Source: Harmothoe impar
Lineage: Eukaryota; Annelida; Polychaeta; Phyllodocida; Polynoidae
DNA: 64,000 nucleotides
NCBI GenBank assembly: GCA_947462335.1
Contig: OX381707.1
Coordinates: 14,289,418-14,353,417, forward strand
Direction of reading: 5' to 3'
A model generated the notes under the pieces. That model did no database searches, was not told the origin of the DNA, and saw only the letters and a list, made by a program, of their open reading frames with translations. This document shows positions 42,676 to 53,819 of this stretch, piece by piece (the stretch's first letter is position 1; each line of letters begins with the position of its first letter). The translations under genes were made by a program, and so were the position numbers.

Positions 42676-44483
42676 AGACAGCAACGAGGATCTAAAACGG
42701 AGACATTACAACAGCCCCTTATGGCTGTTCCATTAACCAGTAGGATGTGACCAGTGGCCTGGCCACCATAAAGCAGGCCTTTACATGGTCCTGGGGGATC
42801 TGCTGGGTAACCGACACTTCCTCTACATCCTGACCTCACCGGGTCATGTCTCTCCCATGGACAGCACCAATCTCACCCTTTCTGATGTACTTGGTGAATC
42901 TGATGTTCTGAACATAATTATGTGACCCATTTTAACAAAATGGGTCGGAAGTCACAGATACAAAATGTTCTGATATTGCCAGGTTCGTGTACAGCTCATT
43001 AAAAGCTTTCATTTGATATATGAAGTGGTATATTCACTCTTAGGCAATGCTTTTGATACTAGTTTGTTTATTTAAATGGAAATTAATTAAAATGAGATAG
43101 GTAATATCAAGATTAGATATTAACTGTATAATGCAATACCATGGCCATCACTTTTTGGAAAAACGGGGGTAGAGATTTGGTTTTTAACATAGCTTACCAG
43201 AAGATAATTATTCATATGTTAGAAAAATGTCAAAAACTCGATTTTCTAAATCAATATCATTTACTCATTATGCTACTAAAAGTGCCACTATCTAAGCTCT
43301 TAACAGTGCGACTTCCGACCCATTCAAGACTGAGATAATTGATATATATTGATTGTCCTAGATGGCATGTTAAAAGTACACTGACAAATATTGAGACTGA
43401 AGGCATTCTTAATTACTCTTTATCAGAAGCATTATCTACTGACATATATTTATGAAGCAAGATCGAAGTTCGGATATTCTAGCTTTATTCATATACACAT
43501 TCTATATAAAACATCTGCACTGACTTTCTACTAGTACAAATCAAATGTCACAGAAAGGACCTTCTGTTTCTCATTGAAGCCAATCCATGATAGAATGTAA
43601 ATTTTCATTTGAATCATTTGGAAATATGAAAAAACTTGTTGTTATACCAGAAAGGTGAAATATTCTCTAGCTGTGTCCTTATGACTGTAGGTATGAAGGA
43701 TGCTGGTAATACCAATATGTTTCCAAACATAGTCCCTTTCCCTGGGGACCTGGGGTCGTGTTTACAACAACGGTCATTATGGCTGCTATCTATTATCCGG
43801 TCTATCCATTCAGAGTGGCCGGTTAGCTATGGACCTGTTTACAAATGTGTACAGTACAGAGTGAGCCTGCACTTATTTTCCCCCAAATAGGTTGTAAAGG
43901 GGTAGACCCACTCCAGTGCTTCACACATGTGTCATGGCAACTCTATGGAGTATATGCAGGGGGCAATCAAATATTGTTGACATGTTTGATCGAATGCATA
44001 TATCATGACTTTCTATGTGATACCAAAACTGAAAATGAGGACATGCCATCAAAGAAAGTCAATAGTGTGATGGTTGCTGAGAGCTGCTACTGATTGTCTC
44101 TTTAATAATAGCACAGTGTTTTAAAGTGATGTGCCCCTTGTTGTCTTGATGCATGAATGAAATCCTCGAGAGTAAAAAATGTGTATGGTGGATAATAAGT
44201 CGGAACTCGTGCTAAGGCAAATATAGCCCCCAAAACATTGTGGGACATTGTATTGATTACATACCGCTGCTATCAATAATAAAGAAGAACAACATTACCC
44301 TAAAGACACATAGTGTATTAATTTACTATGTTTGTATGGTGTATAATAACAGCCCGGTTTATTCATCATTTGGGCTGCAATCATCAATCATGCCATCTCC
44401 ATGAGGTTGATACACTCACAAAGGGATACATGAATGCAGCCCGTGTGAGTAGTCGGGCATGAATGTTATCAAGGTCCTATGTG
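42676..44483. other. Non-coding host DNA
   Basis: It includes part of the inverted duplicate at the left. TGACCCATTTTAACAAAATGGGTC at 42,923-42,946 is a short hairpin-forming inverted repeat. No gene is supported. Confidence 0.45.
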
Positions 44484-44716
44484 GGGTAAACTGCCCATGA
44501 GATAACTATCTGGTCGGTCGGTACCTTGAGTAGACCAGTACATGGATGAGGAGCCCTGTGGACAATAGGTCTTATAGCGATAGGCCCAGGGGACGATCGG
44601 CCCAATGTCTATGATATCCCTGTGGAAGATTGGCCCCATGATTAATGGTACCTCGATTGATACCAGTCTACTCATGGTGCCAACAGGCCAGCTAGTCACC
44701 TCATGGGCAGTGTACC
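44484..44716. mobile_element. MITE-like element with GGGTAAACTGCCCATGAG ends
   Basis: The left end GGGTAAACTGCCCATGAGATAA and right end reading CTCATGGGCAGTGTACCC are inverted copies with one mismatch in the first 18 bp. The similarity continues to CTATCTGG / CCAGCTAG. It is 233 bp long with no coding capacity. It abuts the right arm of the distant inverted repeat. Confidence 0.65.
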
Positions 44717-44720
44717 CTAG

Positions 44721-44817
44721 TCCTTAAAAGCCCAGCGCCCCTATATATAGGGCTGAGTACCTGTCCCGACTGCACTCTGACTGTTACTGGACGTGCAGTA
44801 AGACCTGGGGGTTAAAG
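44721..44817 (-). repeat. Right arm of a distant inverted repeat
   Basis: It contains CCCCTATATATAGGG, GAGTACCTGTC and GACTGTTACTGGACGTGCAG, the reverse complement of 39,591-39,686. The pair could be the ends of a 5.2-kb element or an old inverted duplication. Confidence 0.7.
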
Positions 44818-45194
44818 GTGGGTAGTCCCCATAATGTAGAAGTAATTAGATTTCGTCAGGATTTTCGCAATGAGGCCCATATTATAATGGTGTAAAGAAA
44901 ATAGGGGGGTCCCCAGCTAGTTTCTGAAATATCTGGCTTTGAGTTTGGAGTGATCTATAATTGGATCATATTGAGATAGTACATATGTGCATGGAATAGC
45001 ATCTTAAAGTAATTAACTTTCCCTATAGTTCACTCAGGATATAGTTTATAATCGTTTACACCCAAAGACAATATTTTGAACATATGGTCTCCTGCATATT
45101 TTAAAGGTTTTTGGTGATTGAAATGAAAAATATGTAAACGGAGCACACAGTCTTGATGTAGTATAGGTATAGCTTTCAGCATGTCTACTACCAG

Positions 45195-45262
45195 TGCCCC
45201 AGTAGAGTAGGGGTAAAGCCTTAGACATGCAGGAGACCCTGGGTTCAAGGCTCGGTCAGGTC
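45195..45262 (+). repeat. tRNA-derived repeat
   Basis: AGTAGAGTAGGGGTAAAGCC resembles an A box and GGGTTCAAGGCTCGG a B box, about 40 bp apart. Stems are weak, so a tRNA-derived repeat is likely. Confidence 0.5.
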
Positions 45263-45760
45263 TTGGAGGGTAATTTTGACAATACATGAAAATATATATC
45301 TGATATACCAAAAGATGACCAAAGGCACCCCTGGTGTCTATTGAGACAATTACATGTGCATATGCGCACTGACCTGCACAGTTAACGTGTTTGCAATGGG
45401 GTCTAGCCACCTTAAGGGGGTGTAAGGACCTGTACAGGACCTGGGCCTTTGACCTGTTAAGAAGGTGACGGGCATATTGCATGTACCCGGAGTAGTGGAA
45501 ACAGAACTGCACAGGTTCACATACTGACCGTACCTTCAGCACACACCCCTGTCTAGGGGCACTTTGTATAACTGGCCAGACTGCACCCAATAATTGATCA
45601 TTATAATATTTTTTGTATCGGAGCCAGTCAACTTTTTTTTCAGAGCAGGCCACTTGTATACATCCAGAAGTACTTAAGGAGAGAGAAGATGAAGTGTTGC
45701 TCATTTCTTTAATCCACCCAACACCTGGCTTGATGTCCGTAATGTATTCTCTGCAAGATA

Positions 45761-45970
45761 AATGCATTATAAGTTGTAGATCTAAGCTTCTCATCTATGT
45801 CCAACATGCCCCTGTATAAACACACTTGCTTGAAGTTTCATTCACCCAGAAGGGAGCTATTTTTGGGAGCAAGGATTTTCATAATCATATTGACCAATAT
45901 ATATATAAGCAAGTGTGTTTATACAGGGGCATGATGGACATAGATGAGAAGCTTAGATCTATAATGCATT
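45761..45970. repeat. Local inverted duplication with arms of about 64-71 bp
   Basis: The left arm 45761-45831 and right arm 45907-45970 share AGATCTAAGCTTCTCATCTA, TGTCCA, CATGCCCCTGTATAAACACA and CTTGCTT in opposite orientation, with very few differences. The 75-bp centre contains ATTGACCAATATATATAT. The arms could form a cruciform. Confidence 0.8.
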
Positions 45971-48087
45971 CATATATATATATATTGGTCAATTAGTTAT
46001 CTAAACACCTTTTGCCTGAGATCTGATCTAGTTAACAGCCCTGTAGCATTTCTGATGTATCATTCATCGATTCTTAAATTTTTCATTTCTCTATTTGTTC
46101 TCAAATGCCTGCACAAGACTTTTTTCTGCAAGTGTCTAATAAACAATAAAATGTGTGCTATACACGGGAAACATGACCTGGTGAGGTCCGGATGTAGAGG
46201 ATGTGTAAATCACCCAGCAGGTCCTCCAGGACCTGGTTAATACCTGCTTTCTGGTGTCAGGCCACTGGTCACATCCCACTGGTTAATGGGAACCACCATA
46301 AAGGGCTCTAGTAATGTCCCCTTTAGAACCTCACAACTGTCTATGAGGTGCCTTTTTGTCAAAGATATGATGCTTTATTTAAGGTAATGACAAGGAGACA
46401 TTGTAAGAGTTGTGTTATGCATCTTGGGAGAGAGGTTTTAATGCATTGATGTTCCTACCTCAATTAGTTCCACTCAATATCATTTGCTAACGAACCAAAC
46501 TGTATTCCACTATAGGGAGGTTTCAACTCCCGTCAAATGGATGGTTGGACGGTCATGTATTTAATGTTAGTGCCTTGGTGTACCAGGTGCACATCACTTG
46601 TAATAATTGTGACCGTCCAAGGGAAAACCAGCATTATGCACTCCTTGCATTAGGATGGTTTTCCCGTGGACTGTTATTATGCTCTAACACCAGAGGAAAT
46701 GACCTCTATAGTTTATGGTTATTTTATTGTTCCAATAAAATACTACTAAAACAGCAGTATGCACTTGAAACAGCTTTAACATAGACATTCGTCATTATTT
46801 TGTCTACCTGCATAGTTTCTATCATTGAATATTTACTTCTCTTCCTGGCAGAAAGTTACCCATAACAAATTACACTTTTATTTGGCAATTTAGTGCCACA
46901 TTGTCTGCTACAATTGCAAAAGATAACCGCAGTTGGCATCACATAATTAGTGTTTTACTTTATTGAATCTGAAATGCAGTGCCTGAAATCCCTGTCTTCA
47001 AGAAAAATGAAACAGGATATACTGGAGCTCTGTCAGACACCATTAGGCATCGTATAATACCAATTTTACCGCAGCACTGGTTTTTACTAACTGTGATCAA
47101 ATAGCTTAGTGTTATCAATTATGGTCATAACTCTATGGACATCTCCTCCTGAACAAACCTCATGAAAATCATGGGTACCCGCTGACCATCAAGGAAGACC
47201 TAATTGGTCATTGCCTAATGCAAATTGGCATATAGTCCCAGTAAAGTTCTAAGCCTATTTTTTTTGGATGAGGTGTTAAACTGTAAATCAATTACTGTCC
47301 ACCCAATGCCAAGACAATATTACAGTCTTATTCCTCTCATAACCAGGGTCTGTCCCAACAAGTTTGGGTGTTTAATTTGCTGTAGGGTGATGTGGGAAGT
47401 TGTAAAGGATGTTTTGGTAATAGCAATAGATGCTTCAGTAGCAGTTATTTCCCCTCAGCATTGCTTCAATGAAGCAGACTGGTTGGCTTTGTTCCATAAA
47501 ACCTGTAGACAATCTGACTGAAGTATGACTGATGGAATTGGCTTGCCTGCTGTGCTAGGTATGTAAAGGGGATCGATGAGGTGGATATCAGATTGGATAG
47601 GGTAGAACTGCATTGCTAGCGTCTTCTTTTTTTTGACACAATAGGAATCTTACCTGAGGCCTAGATTGTGCAAGATTGACTGGTGTCAATAATGGACTAC
47701 TTTTTGTAGATATTGTGAGCTCTACCAATGCAATGCTAATGTGTTTAATGGTAAACCATTACCTCAAACCTTACATTTCATCCAAAGACCCTAAGGAAAT
47801 TGCAACACTCCTCTTCTTTTTTTGACACAAAGGAATCTTACTTGAGGGCATATTTTCCTCAAGATTGAATTGGATCTCTGGTCATTGTTTTGCTATGTGG
47901 TGCTAGCAGCATAGGGAGACATGGAACAGAACTGATAATAGCCAACCTAGACCTCAGATATGCCACTTCATATCTATTATATGTCTTGATTTCAGATGTT
48001 TAGATATTGCCAGCTCTACCAATGCTTTCATGATGAGTTGAAGTGAAAAGTATTACACCTTACCTAAACTAGATGTATTGCTTAGCC

Positions 48088-48369
48088 TTAGGGAGTGGTC
48101 ATTTCTTAACAACAGGCGGGGGAGGGGGGGCTGGTGGATATAGGGGGGACCAAAATAATTCGAACCCTTTGAAGGGGGGGACCAACAAAATATGGACCCC
48201 TCTTGAGGGGGGGACCAAAAAAATTGCACCCCTTTTTGATAAAAAATCCCGCATGTTACTTTAGCCCAAAGGCATCAGCCCTCCCGTGGGGGGACCATAA
48301 AGAATTCCACCGGCTCACGCAAAAGTCCATCAGACCCCCCCCTGTTTCTAAAAAATGACCACTTCCTAA
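48088..48369. mobile_element. MITE with TTAGGGAGTGGTCATTT ends, copy 2
   Basis: It begins TTAGGGAGTGGTCATTT and ends AAATGACCACTTCCTAA; 282 bp. The interior is built of GGGGGGACCAA blocks. GCC is found on both flanks and might be the target duplication. Confidence 0.75.
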
Positions 48370-50657
48370 GGCCTGGACAATCCGGGACATTTACCATTAC
48401 AGGTATATTAACCTACAGGGGAGCTTCTTCAAGCAAGGGCAAATCTTCCCTTACTTAGTGCAGCCCCCAGGTCGGCCTCCTGCCCTTATCTCTGTAGAGA
48501 TAATTAAGGGCCGCCGGGAGGGATAAGGGCCGCCGCTGGTCCGCCCCACCAAGGGGGAATCTCCCAGTGCAGTATCTTATACAGGTGTGATGGTACGGGA
48601 GGAGTAAGGGGGGAGGGGGTTCCACATATAAATGTACCCTATTTCAGCTATATTCTGTCATTCAAATCAATATATTTCACAAAATACAAAACCGTCATAC
48701 AAGCCCATTCACATATACCAAGATAAACACATTATCTACCTGCACATGGGTTAATCATTTTCAGCAAATAATGTTTAGATATCAGCAAATTTGATTTTCT
48801 GAATTACATTTATATTAACCTGATATCAAGGGGAGAAACCCCCTCATTCTCTTTTCTCCCTGCATGGTATGAATGCCAGGATTTACCCAGCCTGTTCCTT
48901 ACTAACAGCCTAGACAGCCTCACTGAGGCAGAATGGGTATATAATATTTTTCCCAGACACTAAACTAACCATCATCGGCCTCAGCTCTTTTCCTGATCAG
49001 TCAGACATAATTTAGAATTTGATATAGCCACTGATCGTCGGGTTTCTTTTTAACATGAAAGTACTAGGGGGCCTCTCCGAAGACCCTAAAATTGACCAAA
49101 AAAGGGTAGAAATACAAATGTTTCTTCAAAATTGCATAAAAAACGTAGGGCCGGCCCTGTTTTGATAGGGTCGGTAGGGTGACCTGAAGCAAACCTTTTT
49201 GTTTTTTGGCCTAACCATGCCTCATGCTGTCTTCGGTCATCCAGGGCATTATAGATATGGATTACCCAATAACCCCACTGACCTAAACCTCATATTTACA
49301 TACATCCCTGGCCTATCCACTGTCGACTCATGCGTTGGTCATTGAACCTATCCCCAACCCCATCAGTCTTATGTGCTCTTCATCATGTTTCAGTGGGCCT
49401 GGGGATTTTCAATGTGACCTTTTATAAACTAGATATCCATATATGTACACTGCCTGTGATGGAGGTTCTACTTCGTATGACAGAGCTTGGGCTTCCTGTA
49501 TCTACTCATAAAGGTCTGGAATTACTAGGTTCATCCAGGCAGGTTATATTTTATCACAGCAAAGCCTTTCTTCACCCTGGTCCGGGCTTCATTGTCTCAA
49601 ACTGTATCTCCATGAGTACAAAAGGGATAACTGATGATGTTTTGATCATCTCTTTGAGTCAACCACCACCTGCGCCAACATTTGCACCCTATTCTGTCTG
49701 AGATGAATCTGAAAACTGTAGATCTAAGCTTCTTGTCTACCCTTACATGGACCTGTATCTACCTCTCAGTGTGATGTATGTATTATGGATAATAGGGTAG
49801 ATAGATGAGTTTCTGAAGTGTAGTATCACATGGATTACATAGCACAGTTATTTCAATTTCAATCACCCTGGCTGCAATAAGAGAGGAGATCTTCTTAGCC
49901 CACTCATCACATATACCGTATACAATTCTTTGGTGTCCTATAGCCCTGACTTTCTCTCAAACTTATAAGCTATGCAGTGTACCATACCTGAAGGGTCAGC
50001 ATAATACTTGAAGGTGACCACTTAGTCTGGAGGTTGTGAGCAAGGACCTCGCAGCGAACGACGTACGGAGGGTTTTTGGTGATTCTGGCTCGTGAGACCC
50101 CACTGAACAAAATCCCACACGGTGCCAAGCTGGCACCGCCGGGGAAAATCCGTAAAGACGTTTTTCCAAAATGGCCCCTGGGAAAATGAGGACATTTAGA
50201 AAAAAGGATATCTCTGCTGTTTGTAGTTCTAGAATTTTGATTTCAACACCAAAGCATATGTTTACAAGGTCATACGTTCATAACCTGTCAATATGAAAGT
50301 GATTCAAGGTCAAGGTCAAGGTCAATTTAGAGGTCAAACTTTCTTTTCCTGTATTTTTCATAAAAATCAACTGTATAATGCTAGATATTATTATTACAGG
50401 CATATTGAAGGTCAAATGATTCAAGATCAAGGTCAAGGTCAAATCAATGATCAAGCTTCCAATTCAGCTATTTTTCATTTGAATCAAGTGTTGGTCCAAT
50501 CTACCACATGTCATACTGTTACAGGCTCTTACCATACGGATATAAGAGGTAAAATTTCTCAAGGTCAAGGTAATGTTACTGATTAGCTTACTTTTAACCT
50601 TACATTTACATATACATTTGGCGGTGGTATAGTTTTCACATGAGCACTTGATCAGCT

Positions 50658-52180
50658 TTAGATGTACTGAGGAGCTGGCAGTGTGTTCTTAGGGGTCATA
50701 ACAGGCATCAGCATTTTATTGACTCTGTCTTTGGCCCAGCCATACTGCTCAGGATCCATCTTTGGGGGATCAAAATCCAGGCAATTAAGCCAGGTGCTGG
50801 CTTGGAAGTGTGCTCTTTGCATATTGAGTTTGAATGTCTTAAAGGTAGGTGGGAGAGACATCAGCTTCGGGGATGACACTAAACTTGCTCTTCCTGTCTT
50901 TCCCTTCCATACTTTGAATGACAGAGAGGCTAGGTTGTCGACATCTGGATGGCCATAGCAGGCTGCCGTGAAGGTTGTTGCTTGTTTTATAATGTCTGGA
51001 ATGTAGGCAGCTACATTCCCCACTAAGTCCATTTGAGCTCCTGTTTGGAGAACTTTAACCACCTTGGCCTTCCCAATGCCCCAGCACTGTGCTACAGTGT
51101 CACATACTGACAATGAGTGTGCAGCAGGTAGCCTGGGTATTATTTGTTTGTGTTTCTGTACTGTAGTTTAATGTCAACACATTTCCTGTTCTTTGATGCT
51201 TCTTCCATGACTATGCAGCAATTTAAGCTATACTTGTTGTAATAGTAAAGGAGAAGCATGAACACATCAGTGTCATCAGCAATCACTTTGATGTTGCATG
51301 CTTCATTCACATTGGTGATCCATAGAAGTTGCTGAATCATTATGATATCAGCTTCCTCGTGTTTGGTCCTCATGTCCGCTCTTTGAATGAAAAGACCATT
51401 AGTGAATTCAAAGGGATCACCATTCTGGCCTGTAACAAAGAGCTCTCGCTGACCTGTTTGAAGTTCCTCTTTGCGAACCACAATTTCACTCACAATCAAC
51501 TGAATCAGCTGGACCTTGTTATGTGAAGAGCTGAGTATGACCCTACAAGGAGGTAGCTGCATATTGCAGGAGAGTGATGTCTTCTGCTTGCTTCCGTGCT
51601 CCGCCCACAGTGAGTGGCCGATTTGATGCTGAAGACAAGGTATCTATCAAACACAAGGTACACATTGGCCGTCTTCAGTTTCCTCTCGATACATTCAACA
51701 ATATTGTCAATGTAAGCTTCTACAGTCCCATTTGATGGCCAGTGCACAACCCACAAAATGGCACAACCAGCAATGATGATATCTGTTGGTTTAGGAATAT
51801 TCTCTGCAGGAACTTCCACTTTCAGGTTGGTCTTCAATGTCACCTGATTTCTTGGACTCCGCAAATCACCAGTTTCAGTGAACAGGGAGATTGGCACAGC
51901 TGCTAATTCATAGGATAGCACATCCTGTAAGTCTAGATCTTGACCTGAAGCCTGCAGGCCAACAACGTGTGTATATATGGCACTGCTATAGTAGGTTTTT
52001 GGCAAGTTTATTCCAGCACCTGGCTTTGTAGCATGCATTGTTTTTACACATTTGGTTGTGGTTTGTTGAAGCTGTCTGGCCAGCCCTTCACAAATTCAAT
52101 CAGCATCTCCTCTCCCATAGCTACTGAATTGTCCACATTCACATCATTGAAGATCCTTCCTGTCACAACATGTACAATTC
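50658..52180 (-). pseudogene. Decayed gene of a widespread uncharacterised transposon-associated protein family
   Basis: Three minus-strand frame pieces follow in order: about 52,038-51,505, 51,562-51,140 and 51,113-50,658. A short upstream part (GRIFNDVNVDN) near 52,150 is separated by a frameshift. Visible motifs are ATKPGAGINLPKTYY, LQDVLSYELA, VYLVFDRY, HEEADI, IADDTDVFMLLL, and near the end MDPEQYGWAKD...PVMTP. I know this order from uncharacterised proteins repeated in cnidarian, fish and mollusc genomes. The clustered acidic residues (HEEAD, DDTD) suggest a PIN/XPG-type nuclease, perhaps related to Academ-type transposons, but that is inference. At least two frameshifts make it inactive. 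Confidence 0.7.
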
Positions 52181-52379
52181 ATCAAAATCCCATTGGTTAC
52201 AAGTAAATAATATTGACTAACTGACCTAGCACATGACCTGGACCTTGCAATTGGTGTATTGTGAACGATATCATCAGGATATGAAATAGATTATAGTATT
52301 TTACCTTGAGAAATGTACCATTTAATATGGTTATGAAAATAGTATCTAGCATTATATATATATGTCATTTCTATCAAAA

Positions 52380-52590
52380 ATACCGAAATTGGAGGTTCAA
52401 TCTTTGATTGACCTTGACCTTGACCTTAACCTTGACTTTGACCTTGACCTTAAATCATTTGACCTTCCATATGCCTCTGATAATAATATCTAGCATTATA
52501 TACTTGTTATTCAGTTGATGATTCTAATGAAAAATATCAGAAAATGAAGTTTGACCTCTAAATTGACCTTGACCTTGACCTTGAATCACT
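52380..52590 (-). repeat. GACCTTGACCTT subterminal repeats of the 2.8-kb transposon
   Basis: Hexamer runs TTGACC(TTGACC)n occur in two clusters, 52,411-52,455 and 52,563-52,585. They mirror the GGTCAA runs at 50,304-50,330 and 50,424-50,440 in the other end. Confidence 0.7.
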
Positions 52591-52843
52591 TTCATATGGA
52601 CAGGTTATGAATGTATGCCCTTGTAAACATATCCTTTGGTGTTTAAATCAAAATCCTAGGCCTACTAACAGCAGAGATATCCACTTTTCTGAATGCTATC
52701 ATTTTCCCGGGAGCCATTTTGGAAAAACGTCTTTTACGGAATTTCCCCGGCGGTGCCAGCTTGGCACCATGTGGGATATTGTTCAGTGGGGTCTCACAAG
52801 CCAGAATCACCAAAAACCCTCCGTACGTCGTTCGCTGCGAGGT

Positions 52844-53378
52844 ACAGGTAGATAGGCCAGTTCTGGCAACTGGACTAACTCCAGACAGCTAGATGGTAGC
52901 CTGGGTATCATGCATCAGTTTGTTTCACCCCCATGTCACTGTTCACAGGACTGAATTTCACATACTTTCATGACAGACAATAGCCTCCTACACCTATATC
53001 ATAACATGTTGATTTTTACAATCCTGTTGAAGGCTACTTTTGTTAGCGTCTACTGCTGCAGACCCTTCCAGAAAGTTCTTGACTTAAACACACAAATCTG
53101 ATTTTATCCACTCTGTACCTTGTGCATATTGATGAGACTGTAAATTAATATCTATACATACATGAAACAACTGATCATGTGATCTCATCTTTTGATCATT
53201 GTACTGTATTTTGAAAATCACTCGGTGAATAAAGTATATATAAATTCAAAAAAATATTTTCACAAAATCTTAGGCTAATTTAGCCTAATTTGCTGTCTGG
53301 GCAGCTACATTTATCGTTAACTGGCATTACATCAAGTTATACGTAACTTTGTTGTATGTGCACTTACTATGCAATAAA
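52844..53378. other. Non-coding duplicated host DNA
   Basis: It matches 62,040-62,780 with insertions of about 182 and 65 bp in the other copy. No gene is supported. Confidence 0.55.
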
Positions 53379-53819
53379 TACACAGAGCTGCACGCTATAG
53401 TGGTTCAGTCAGCAGTTACTGCACGAGAGTTGCCTGCCCCCTACTGCACTCTGGCCGCAGGCATAGTGCAGTTTGGGGCAGGCAACTCCAGTGCAGTAGC
53501 TACTTCTGAGGGCACTTTTAAGTGACACTCAGTATTTATTTCGGGTATTTCTATTTAAAAATAGATACAAAGTCCATGTTTTCTTACTTCCACGGCATTT
53601 GTTTACTTCTGTCGGCCGCCATTTTGAATTTCGCAGATGTCACGTGACCCTCGGTAGCCTGTCGACTCTATGGCGACCCGATTGTGACCCCATAGCAACC
53701 CCTAAGAGCGTGCAATACAGCCACAGCGTGCAATACGGCCTAGGGTTATTGCCCGCCTCACTCACATACAACCCTGCCATTGCTTTAGCATCGATAGGTC
53801 GTATTCCCCATGAAATAAA
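53379..53819. mobile_element. About 435-bp insertion flanked by AATAAA, absent from the other duplicate
   Basis: AATAAA lies on both sides (53373-53378 and 53814-53819), while the paralog has a single AATAAA at 62,779-62,784 with continuous flanks. The inserted DNA is GC-richer than its surroundings and contains a strong hairpin. No coding capacity; class unknown. Confidence 0.7.
53417..53498. repeat. 24-bp-arm hairpin within the insertion
   Basis: Left arm 53417-53440 (TACTGCACGAGAGTTGCCTG CCCC) and right arm 53475-53498 pair over 24 bp with two mismatches. The loop holds a further TACTGCAC / GTGCAGT pairing. Confidence 0.75.

Larger units (their letters stand above)
38815..42860 (-). repeat. 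Inverted partial third copy of the 12-kb duplicated unit
   Basis: The stretch 38,820-39,020, read on the minus strand, matches 59,870-60,040 (GCCTCATATGGGTA, ACCTA...CCCTGGC, CCACTCATG). The stretch 42,690-42,850 read on the minus strand matches 46,180-46,330 and 58,290-58,440 (CAGCAGGTCCTCC..., GGCCACTGGTCACATCC). The order is preserved in the inverted sense. Large differences between these anchors show extra insertions. Confidence 0.55.
50046..52843. mobile_element. 2.8-kb DNA transposon with long inverted ends
   Basis: The ends start ACCTCGCAGCGAACGACGTA on both sides in opposite orientation. Similarity continues inward through CCAAAAT(G)GC, TTTACAAG, CATACGTTCATAACCTGTC and runs of GGTCAAGGTCAAGGTCAA for about 500-550 bp. 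The centre holds a decayed minus-strand gene. The paralogous region near 62,040 lacks the whole element, supporting insertion after duplication or loss from the other copy. The family is not certain. Confidence 0.8.

Noticed and set aside
45030..45794. 254-codon minus-strand frame
   Set aside because: It crosses a tRNA-derived repeat and duplicated non-coding DNA; composition is unlike coding sequence and no domain is visible.
47225..47521. Frame resembling those at 56,378-56,578 (minus) and 59,307-59,498
   Set aside because: The shared segment is a dispersed repeat in different contexts; frames are short and interrupted elsewhere.
49330..49701. 123-codon frame also found at 61,271-61,642
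   Set aside because: Its presence in both places is explained by the segmental duplication. Differences are scattered without codon-position bias by eye and no domain is visible. A synonymous/non-synonymous comparison would decide.
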